From NCBI GenBank assembly GCA_904501685.1, contig CAJGBX010000023.1, positions 1 through 15,575 on the forward strand: a stretch of DNA of 15,575 nt, written 5' to 3'. Numbering within the stretch: position 1 is the stretch's first letter; each line of letters begins with the position of its first letter. Positions 1 to 5,487 of this stretch are shown here, piece after piece. This stretch comes from Clostridiaceae bacterium (lineage in GTDB: Bacteria > Bacillota > Clostridia > Oscillospirales > Acutalibacteraceae). Below the pieces are notes generated by a model that saw only the letters and a list, made by a program, of their open reading frames with translations, made no database searches and was not told the origin of the DNA. The position numbers were made by a program, and so were the translations under genes.

Positions 1-2
1 AT

Positions 3-203
3 AAGATTATTTCGGTGGTAATGGCGGTGCTTGTTTTCTTCTCGGTTGTTTTAGTTAAGCAGCATTTATTTGTTGACATTTTAGGCGGCATTGCAATTGC
101 AGAAATTTGCACTCAGCTGAGCGACCGGTTAAAGCTTTATAAATTGTATTTTAAATTGGATTTGGGAAAGTATTATGAAAGAAAAGTTAAAGAAATCGGC
201 TAA
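3..203 (+). CDS. PAP2-family membrane phosphatase, C-terminal fragment
   Basis: This is the 3' end of a gene whose start lies before the window; the reading frame is open from position 3 to the TAA at 201-203. The visible 66 residues begin with a hydrophobic membrane segment containing SVVLVKQHLFVDILGG. That matches the last catalytic motif of the PAP2 / inositol phosphotransferase superfamily, where a His and an Asp three residues later sit near the end of a membrane helix. It ends in a short basic cytoplasmic tail. Family members remove phosphate from lipid phosphates or transfer head groups at the membrane. The canonical Arg of the SRxxxxxHxxxD motif is not present here; I recall the more divergent PAP2 branches as also varying at this site. 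The substrate cannot be told from this fragment. The last 29 bases overlap radC, so the two genes are probably cotranscribed and may be translationally coupled. Confidence 0.7.
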   Translation, partial: KIISVVMAVLVFFSVVLVKQHLFVDILGGIAIAEICTQLSDRLKLYKLYFKLDLGKYYERKVKEIG

Positions 204-927
204 GGCTGAACCTAAAACTGATAAGAGTGAGAATGTTCACAAAGACCACCGTAAGCGTATGAGAAAAAGGTTTTCCGAGACCGGCTTTAAGGGTATGCAC
301 GAGCATGAAATTTTGGAATTACTTTTGTATTATTCAGTACCTCGGCGTGATACAAATCCTTTAGCTCACCGGCTGATTGATACCTTTGGTTCGCTTTCAG
401 GTGTGTTTGAGGCAAGTGAGGATCGTCTTCTGGCGGTTGATGGTGTAACTATGAATTCGGTTACGTTAATAAGAATGATTTTGCCGCTATTTCATGAATA
501 CTGTAAAAGCTCTGAGCTCGGTCAGAGGCTCGATACAACTGATAAGACTGTAGAGTTTTTGATTAATTATTATTCGGGTATTTTAAACGAGCGTGTTATG
601 GCAATATGTCTTGATGCATCCTGTAAGGTTTTATGCTTTGAACAGGTTTGCGAGGGAGATTCTTCAAGCTGTGTCTTCAACTGCCGCAGACTAATCGAAA
701 TTGCCTTAATGCATCCGATGACTGTTGGCATTATCTTAGCACATAATCACCCTAATGGCGTGGCGTTGCCGTCTCGTGATGATGTTATAAGTACAAATGA
801 GATTATTAAAATGCTTGCTAATGTTAATATAAGGTTGTTAGACCATGTTATTATAGCAGGTAAAGAGCATGTATGTATGGCCTCATCCGCACAGTTTGTA
901 AATTTGTTTAAACAATCGAATAATTAG
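175..927 (+). CDS. radC: RadC-family JAB/MPN domain protein
   Basis: The product is 250 residues, a little longer than typical RadC (about 225) because of a Lys-rich N-terminal extension of about 25 residues. Residues about 25-105 resemble the RadC helix-hairpin-helix region (HRKRMRKRF, HEILELLLYY, a VDG turn near 89). The C-terminal half is the JAB/MPN metalloprotease-like domain. The zinc-binding pattern H-x-H-x7-S-x2-D is intact at His190, His192, Ser200 and Asp203, within AHNHPNGVALPSRDD. The biochemical role of RadC proteins is not settled; the early assignment to DNA repair was withdrawn, so the name is by family only. The ATG at 175 is preceded by GGGAAAG (164-170) and lies inside the upstream gene. 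An intrinsic terminator follows the stop. The core fold looks complete and I see no truncation. Confidence 0.9.
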   Translation: MKEKLKKSAKAEPKTDKSENVHKDHRKRMRKRFSETGFKGMHEHEILELLLYYSVPRRDTNPLAHRLIDTFGSLSGVFEASEDRLLAVDGVTMNSVTLIRMILPLFHEYCKSSELGQRLDTTDKTVEFLINYYSGILNERVMAICLDASCKVLCFEQVCEGDSSSCVFNCRRLIEIALMHPMTVGIILAHNHPNGVALPSRDDVISTNEIIKMLANVNIRLLDHVIIAGKEHVCMASSAQFVNLFKQSNN

Positions 928-947
928 CTTTTATAATATGTGATTCC

Positions 948-976
948 GACACCTGATGCTTCAGGTGTCTTTTTTT
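948..976 (+). terminator. Rho-independent terminator after radC
   Basis: A perfect 9-bp stem pairs GACACCTGA (948-956) with TCAGGTGTC (961-969) around a TGCT loop, followed by seven T (970-976). It lies 20 bases after the radC stop and should end the upstream PAP2-radC transcript, separating it from the EF-G-like gene. Confidence 0.93.
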
Positions 977-1025
977 ATAGTGGTAAAAATATGTATATTT
1001 AAGTATAATTTATTACAATAACCAC

Positions 1026-1054
1026 TTGAAATCGCGAATATAGTGTGATATACT
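1026..1054 (+). promoter_or_regulatory. Sigma-A-type promoter with extended -10, for the EF-G-like gene
   Basis: A -35 box TTGAAA (1026-1031) and a -10 box TATACT (1049-1054) are separated by exactly 17 bp. A TG dinucleotide one base before the -10 (1046-1047) makes it an extended -10 promoter. The DNA just upstream (985-1022) is very A/T-rich and could act as an UP element. Transcription should start near 1061, giving a leader of about 115 nt before the ATG at 1177. This is read from consensus only; no start site has been mapped. Confidence 0.65.
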
Positions 1055-1084
1055 TATTAAAAGGAAATAAAAATGTTAAAATAA

Positions 1085-1106
1085 TTGTATAATTTTTGTA
1101 TAATTT
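1085..1106 (+). repeat. Perfect 11-bp tandem repeat in the leader of the EF-G-like gene
   Basis: TTGTATAATTT occurs twice back to back (1085-1095 and 1096-1106). Each copy carries a TATAAT hexamer (1088-1093 and 1099-1104). Neither has a good -35 box at the right distance, so they are weaker promoter candidates than 1026-1054. The 11-bp period is close to one helical turn, which would suit a protein binding site, but in such AT-rich DNA it may be chance. Confidence 0.5.
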
Positions 1107-1176
1107 GCATAACGTTTTATTGCTTTAGAATATATTATATCTATATATTACTATTTTCAAAGAGGATGGTCTTCAA

Positions 1177-3231
1177 ATGAAACAGTATGATATTGCGAAA
1201 ATCAAAAGTATTGCGTTATTAGGTCACGGCTCGTCCGGCAAAACGACTTTGGCCGATTCAATTCTTTTTGCCGCAGGCTTAACCGACCGTATAGGCAAAA
1301 CCTCAGACGGTACTGCCGTTATGGACTTTGATACAGAAGAAAAGAAACGCAGTGTTTCGGTATCGACCGCTGTTTATCAGCTTGAATATAAGGATAATAA
1401 AATAAATTTAATCGATGCACCCGGTCTTTTTGATTTTGCCGGTGGTGTAAGTGAGGCTTTAACTGCAGCTGATAGTGCAGTAATTGTGCTTTCGGGTAAA
1501 TCAGGTCTTAATGTAGGTGCACAGATTAATTTTGACCAGGCAAGAGCTGCGGGTGTACCTGTGTCGTTCTTTATCGGAAAGCTTGATTCTCCGCGTGCAT
1601 ATTTTTATCGTGTTATTTCTACATTAACCGCTCATTACGGTGCTGTAATCTGCCCTGTTGTTATTCCGTATGTAGAAGGTGAGACGGTTATAGCATATGT
1701 TGATTTAATTAGTGGTAAGGCTTATAAGTGTGACGGCGTAAGATATACTGAAACTGAAATGCCGCAATGTGACGATATCACCAATATGCGTGATGTTATG
1801 CTCGAGGCAGTAGCATCAGTTGACGAAGCTTTAATGGAAAAATATTTTGGCGGTGAGGAGTTTACCGCTGATGAAATTAAACAAGCACTCAAAAAAGGTA
1901 TGGTTTCGGGTGATATCTGTCCGGTATTCGGCGGTGTTAACCAAACCGGTGCCGGTGTGGGTATTGCACTTGATATTCTGGCTGACATTGCACCCTCTGC
2001 CGTTGACCGTGAATATAAGATTAAAAACGGTGACGCATTGGGAACTGCTAACTGTAATCCGGCGGCACCTGCAGCAGCAGTTGTGTTTAAAACAATTGCC
2101 GACCCGTTTGTAGGCAAGCTATCCTACTTCAAGGTAATTAACGGCAGCATTAAGTCTGATGCAAAGCTTGTTAATATGCGTACTGGTGATGAAGAAAAGC
2201 TTGGTAAGATTATGTGGCTCAAAGCAGGTAAGCAGGAGGATGCTGACGTTATAAATGCCGGTGATATCGGCTCGGTTGCAAAGCTTGGAAATGTCAAGAC
2301 AGGTGATACGCTTTGTGCGGCAGGTTCTACCGTTGAAATAGTCAGTGCTGAGTTCCCGAAGGCCTGCTTATCTATGGCAGTTAAGGTGCTTAAAAAGGGT
2401 GAGGAGGAAAAGGTTTCCAACGGACTTGCTCGTCTTTGCGAGGAGGACCCGACCTTGAGCTTCGGTACCGATAAGGAAACAAGAGAACTTGTGTTGTCAG
2501 GTCTCGGTGAACAGCATTTGGATGTTGTTTCTTCTAAATTAAAAAATAAATTCGGCGTTGAGATTAACCTTGAAACACCTAAGGTTGCTTACCGTGAAAC
2601 GATACGTAAAAAGGTTAAGGTGCAGGGCAGACATAAGAAGCAGTCAGGTGGACACGGTCAGTTCGGTGACGTTTGGATTGAGTTTGAACCGTGTGATAGC
2701 ACTGAAATGGTATTTGAGGAAAATGTATTCGGCGGTTCTGTACCCAAGAACTTCTTCCCGGCAGTTGAAGCAGGTCTTCGTGAGTGCGTTAAGAAGGGTA
2801 CCTTAGCAGGATATCCCGTTGTTGGACTTAAAGCTACCTTGGTTGATGGCTCGTATCATCCGGTTGACTCATCTGAAATGTCCTTTAAAATGGCTGCGGC
2901 CGCTGCTTATAAGGCAGGTATTCCGGATGCAAATCCTGTATTGTTGGAGCCTATCGGAACATTAAAGGTTATCGTTCCGGATGATGTTATGGGTGACGTT
3001 ATCGGTGATATAAATAAGCGTCGCGGCAGAGTTTTGGGTATGAATCCGTGTGATGGCAGAAAGCAGGAAATTTTGGCTGAAGTTCCGTCATCTGAAATGG
3101 GTGATTTCCCGACCGCTATGCGTTCAATTGCACAGGGTAGAGCTTCCTTTGAGTTTAATTTTGAACGTTATGAGGAAGCACCTCCGTTTATTGCACAAAA
3201 GGTTATTGCCGAAAAAGCGAATAATCAATAG
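1177..3231 (+). CDS. EF-G-like (EF-G2 type) translational GTPase
   Basis: The product is 684 residues with the full five-domain layout of elongation factor G. The GTPase domain covers about 1-280, domain II about 290-380, domain III about 390-465, domain IV about 470-590 (QSGGHGQFGDVWIEFEP) and domain V about 595-680 (LEPIGTLKVIVPDDVMGDVIG). EF-G moves tRNA and mRNA through the ribosome, but this protein resembles the paralogous EF-G2-like group, whose role is less certain. The P-loop GHGSSGKT (16-23) is intact. The switch I motif RGITI is RSVSV (58-62). The switch II motif DTPGH is DAPGL (80-84), so the catalytic His is Leu. The NKxD guanine motif is GKLD (134-137). The ATG at 1177 follows AGAGGA (1161-1166). 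The gene is monocistronic by its flanks: its own promoter before it and a terminator after it. Tet(M)-like ribosomal protection proteins belong to the same superfamily but normally keep the standard motifs, so I prefer EF-G2. Confidence 0.88.
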   Translation: MKQYDIAKIKSIALLGHGSSGKTTLADSILFAAGLTDRIGKTSDGTAVMDFDTEEKKRSVSVSTAVYQLEYKDNKINLIDAPGLFDFAGGVSEALTAADSAVIVLSGKSGLNVGAQINFDQARAAGVPVSFFIGKLDSPRAYFYRVISTLTAHYGAVICPVVIPYVEGETVIAYVDLISGKAYKCDGVRYTETEMPQCDDITNMRDVMLEAVASVDEALMEKYFGGEEFTADEIKQALKKGMVSGDICPVFGGVNQTGAGVGIALDILADIAPSAVDREYKIKNGDALGTANCNPAAPAAAVVFKTIADPFVGKLSYFKVINGSIKSDAKLVNMRTGDEEKLGKIMWLKAGKQEDADVINAGDIGSVAKLGNVKTGDTLCAAGSTVEIVSAEFPKACLSMAVKVLKKGEEEKVSNGLARLCEEDPTLSFGTDKETRELVLSGLGEQHLDVVSSKLKNKFGVEINLETPKVAYRETIRKKVKVQGRHKKQSGGHGQFGDVWIEFEPCDSTEMVFEENVFGGSVPKNFFPAVEAGLRECVKKGTLAGYPVVGLKATLVDGSYHPVDSSEMSFKMAAAAAYKAGIPDANPVLLEPIGTLKVIVPDDVMGDVIGDINKRRGRVLGMNPCDGRKQEILAEVPSSEMGDFPTAMRSIAQGRASFEFNFERYEEAPPFIAQKVIAEKANNQ

Positions 3232-3242
3232 TGATTATTCGC
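3217..3242 (+). other. 11-bp perfect hairpin spanning the stop codon of the EF-G-like gene
   Basis: GCGAATAATCA (3217-3227) and TGATTATTCGC (3232-3242) are perfect inverted repeats around the 4-base loop ATAG (3228-3231), and that loop contains the TAG stop (3229-3231). No T-run follows on the + strand, so it is not a standard rightward terminator. On the - strand the hairpin is followed by five T (3216-3212), which would look like a leftward terminator, but no leftward gene is present. It may protect the mRNA 3' end or affect termination of translation. Confidence 0.6.
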
Positions 3243-3301
3243 TAATTAACAGCAAGCTTATTTAGTGCAATGCCATAAATTTGTTTGATTTTAATACTTC
3301 T

Positions 3302-3336
3302 TGACCGCACTTTTCTGGTGCGGTCATTTTCTTTTT
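3302..3336 (+). terminator. Rho-independent terminator after the EF-G-like gene
   Basis: A 9-bp stem pairs TGACCGCAC (3302-3310) with GTGCGGTCA (3318-3326) around a 7-base loop, followed by TTTTCTTTTT (3327-3336). It lies 70 bases after the stop of the EF-G-like gene and just before the next promoter, so the two transcripts are likely separate. Confidence 0.92.
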
Positions 3337-3359
3337 ACATTATAATGTTTTATTTAGTC

Positions 3360-3388
3360 TTGATTTTGGAGTTGAATTCTGCTATAAT
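3360..3388 (+). promoter_or_regulatory. Sigma-A-type promoter with extended -10, start of the long operon
   Basis: The -35 box TTGATT (3360-3365) and a consensus -10 box TATAAT (3383-3388) are 17 bp apart. TG at 3380-3381 gives an extended -10 (TGCTATAAT). Transcription should start near 3395, about 65 nt before the GTG at 3461. No other convincing promoter or terminator is seen from here to the window end, so this promoter may serve all nine downstream genes. Confidence 0.75.
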
Positions 3389-3447
3389 CATAGAATATTA
3401 TGAGTTAATATGCGATAGTGCTGTCGTTTATGATAAAAGTGCGTCAA

Positions 3448-3455
3448 AAGGGTGG
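3448..3455 (+). promoter_or_regulatory. Ribosome binding site that sets the start of the rRNA methyltransferase
   Basis: AAGGGTGG lies 5 bases before the GTG at 3461. A farther upstream in-frame GTG at 3452 falls inside this sequence, so 3461 is the better start. Confidence 0.6.
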
Positions 3456-3460
3456 TAAGT

Positions 3461-4255
3461 GTGGAATATTCTGTTATTACAAGTAAAGAGAATAAGCTGA
3501 TAAAATCGGTTAAAAAGCTACTTACTTCCGCTAAAGAACGCAAGCAGACCGGCACGTTTGTGCTTGAGGGTCTGCGCCTTTCGGCTGATGCCGCATTAAA
3601 CGGCTATACTATTGATACACTTATAATTTGTGACAGTATTGATGAGTCGGACAGGCTGAAGGCTTTGATAAAAAGTGCTCAAGTAATTGTTAAAGTGCCG
3701 GAAAGTCTTTTCTCGTATATCAGTGATACCGTTTCTCCGCAGGGTGTTATGTGCGTTGTTAAAATGCCTGAGAAAAAGACGGTTGACGATATTGTAAACG
3801 GTCGTTATATTGTGCTCGAAAACACTCAAGACCCTGCAAATTTGGGAACAATTGCCCGTACTGCTGAGGCATTTGGAATTTCGGGATTGGTTGTATTAAA
3901 TAAAAGCTGTGACCCGTTTTCGCCAAAGGCTCAACGTGCAGGGATGGGTGCACTTTTAAGGCTACCTGTAATTTCAGCTGACGATATTTCAAAAACTTTA
4001 CAAGCTTTTAAGGGTAAAGGATTTAAGTTATTTGCCTCGGTTGTAGGTGATGCTGATTGTGATGTTACAAAAACCGATTTCAGTGGGAACTGTGCAGTGC
4101 TTATAGGCAATGAGGCAAACGGCTTAACCGATATTGCAATTAAGCATTGTGACCGTAGAATTACCATCACAATGCAGGGCAGAGCCGAGTCACTTAATGC
4201 CGCGGCCGCAGCCTCAGTGATTATGTGGGAAATGACCCGCAGTGAGGTAGAATAA
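3461..4255 (+). CDS. SpoU/TrmH-family RNA 2'-O-methyltransferase
   Basis: The product is 264 residues from the GTG at 3461. Residues about 1-95 match the small substrate-binding domain seen before SpoU catalytic domains (TSKENKLIKSV, GTFVLEGLRL). The SPOUT domain follows with its three motifs. Motif 1 is NTQDPANLGTIARTAEAFG (121-139), with the Asn and Arg expected near the active site. Motif 2 is IGNEANGL (215-222). Motif 3 is ESLNAAAAASV (243-253). SpoU enzymes use S-adenosylmethionine, bound in a deep trefoil knot, to methylate the ribose 2'-OH of RNA. Most relatives of this length and N-terminal type act on 23S rRNA, but the exact nucleotide cannot be read from the sequence, so I give no symbol. 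It is the first gene after the promoter at 3360-3388. Its TAA stop overlaps the ATG of dprA by one base (TAATG), which suggests coupled translation. Confidence 0.88.
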   Translation: MEYSVITSKENKLIKSVKKLLTSAKERKQTGTFVLEGLRLSADAALNGYTIDTLIICDSIDESDRLKALIKSAQVIVKVPESLFSYISDTVSPQGVMCVVKMPEKKTVDDIVNGRYIVLENTQDPANLGTIARTAEAFGISGLVVLNKSCDPFSPKAQRAGMGALLRLPVISADDISKTLQAFKGKGFKLFASVVGDADCDVTKTDFSGNCAVLIGNEANGLTDIAIKHCDRRITITMQGRAESLNAAAAASVIMWEMTRSEVE

Positions 4256-5448
4256 TGGGCATAGAATATTGGATTTGGTTGCAGCAGGTTTTAGGTTACG
4301 GCAATTCTGCAGTCGGCAGAGTGATTTCGCAATACGGTAATGCCGAAAGTTTCTACAAGGCACCCGACAGCGAGAAAATTGCCCGCTGTCATTTGTCAAA
4401 AAATCAAATAGCTAAGCTACATAAGGTTCCTAGAAAAGAAATTGCTAAAATCATTAAAGATTCAAATTCTTTGGGAATAAATATTATTACACCTGAGGAT
4501 TCAACTTACCCTGAGCGTCTTTTGAATATTCCTGATCCACCTGCAGTTTTGTATGTTAAGGGCTCGAGATACGATTTTAACGGTAACCCGACTGTAGCAA
4601 TTGTCGGTCCGCGTAAGATTTCGGATTACGGTGCCGGCTGCGGCAGGGTTATTGCAAATACCTTGGCTGCTTGTGGATTTACTGTTGTTTCAGGTGGCGC
4701 CGTCGGCGGTGACAGTGCGGCTCATAACGGTGCAATTGAAGCAGGAGGCTATACAATCGGTGTTTTAGGTTGTGGAATTGAGGCAGACTATTTAAAGGTA
4801 AATGCTAAGCTTCGTGAGACAATTACAAATTACGGTTGCCTAGTGTCAGAGTATCCGCCGTTTTGCGGTGCTACCAGGGGCTCATTTCCTCAAAGAAACC
4901 GTATAATGTCGGGTCTTTCTAATGGAATTGTGGTCTTGGAGGGCAGTATTAAAAGCGGCACCTTGATTACAGCGCGTCACGCGGCAGAGCAAGGCAGAGA
5001 TGTTTTTGTAATACCGGGAAGTCCTACCTTACCTCAGTATGAAGGCTCCAACCGTTTGATTGCTGACGGTGCAAGACCGCTTTTAAATGTTAACGATATT
5101 ATCAATGAATACCGTTACATTTATCCGGATAAAATACATTCGCCTGTACGTAAAACTCCGGTTAATATTTCTGTAAAGCCACAGCTTGAAGAAGGAAAAG
5201 AAGACGTAATTACCGAAACTGTAGGGCCCGGTGAGCAAAGGGTTTGTGCAAAGCTCGATAAGGCTATGTTAAGTGATGATGCCATTGAGGTATTAAAGGT
5301 GTTTGAAGCATTTTCAGATTGTTTCACATCGGATGATGCTATTGAAAATTCACAACTTTCGGCAGGTACTGTTTTAGGCGCAGTGACTGAGCTTGAAATT
5401 TGCGGTTTTATTGAGGCATTACCCGGCGGTAGATACCGCTTAAAATAG
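4255..5448 (+). CDS. dprA: DNA processing protein DprA (Smf)
   Basis: The product is 397 residues with the three DprA parts. The N-terminal helical HhH/SAM-like domain covers about 1-75. The Rossmann-like core covers about 85-290, with AIVGPRKISDYG (115-126), SGGAVGGDSAAH (146-157), FPQRNRIMSGLS (211-222) and SGTLITARHAAE (234-245). After a linker of about 45 polar residues, a winged-helix domain closes the protein (about 338-397, LSDDAIEVLKVF onward). DprA binds incoming single-stranded DNA in the cytoplasm and loads RecA during natural transformation; many bacteria not known to be competent also carry it. The canonical GID of the core motif is GGD here, but the RNR and SGTLIT motifs are well kept. 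The start overlaps the previous stop by one base, and 39 bases separate its stop from the topA start. Confidence 0.95.
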   Translation: MGIEYWIWLQQVLGYGNSAVGRVISQYGNAESFYKAPDSEKIARCHLSKNQIAKLHKVPRKEIAKIIKDSNSLGINIITPEDSTYPERLLNIPDPPAVLYVKGSRYDFNGNPTVAIVGPRKISDYGAGCGRVIANTLAACGFTVVSGGAVGGDSAAHNGAIEAGGYTIGVLGCGIEADYLKVNAKLRETITNYGCLVSEYPPFCGATRGSFPQRNRIMSGLSNGIVVLEGSIKSGTLITARHAAEQGRDVFVIPGSPTLPQYEGSNRLIADGARPLLNVNDIINEYRYIYPDKIHSPVRKTPVNISVKPQLEEGKEDVITETVGPGEQRVCAKLDKAMLSDDAIEVLKVFEAFSDCFTSDDAIENSQLSAGTVLGAVTELEICGFIEALPGGRYRLK

Positions 5449-5472
5449 TAAAATTAAATTTTTAATATACAC

Positions 5473-5479
5473 GAAAGAG
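5473..5479 (+). promoter_or_regulatory. Ribosome binding site favouring a TTG start for topA
   Basis: GAAAGAG ends 8 bases before the TTG at 5488. The alternative in-frame GTG at 5479 overlaps this sequence, and starting at TTG gives the usual topoisomerase I N-terminus (M-S-K-L-V-I-L-E-S-P). Confidence 0.55.
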
Positions 5480-5487
5480 TGATTTTT

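Noticed and set aside
979..1026. Inverted repeat AGTGGT (979-984) and ACCACT (1021-1026) touching the -35 box, as a possible operator.
   Set aside because: Only six base pairs with a 36-base gap; not distinguishable from chance without comparison to relatives.
1073..1084. A tiny reading frame ATG-TTA-AAA-TAA in the leader of the EF-G-like gene, preceded by AAGGAA, as a possible leader peptide.
   Set aside because: Three codons is very short, the Shine-Dalgarno-like bases sit at the predicted RNA 5' end, and AT-rich DNA yields such frames by chance.
1722..2117. Antisense open frames within the EF-G-like gene and similar ones in other genes (for example 9992-10402 and 11212-11529).
   Set aside because: They have no ribosome binding site, no recognisable domain and mirror the codon pattern of the real gene on the + strand.
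1177..3231. Tetracycline resistance protein of the Tet(M) type.
   Set aside because: Tet(M)-like proteins normally keep NKxD and the DTPGH motif, and nothing around it suggests a mobile element or acquired resistance.
4690..4725. DprA core motif SGGAVGGDSAAH instead of SGLARGID-type, as possible loss of function.
   Set aside because: The rest of the core (GPRK, FPQRNRI, SGTLITA) and the winged helix are intact, and I recall SGGA-type variants in other Clostridia DprA proteins.
5449..5487. AT-rich 39-base gap before topA as an internal promoter.
   Set aside because: It has a weak -10-like TAATAT but no -35 box at the right distance; I see nothing else in it apart from the ribosome binding site.
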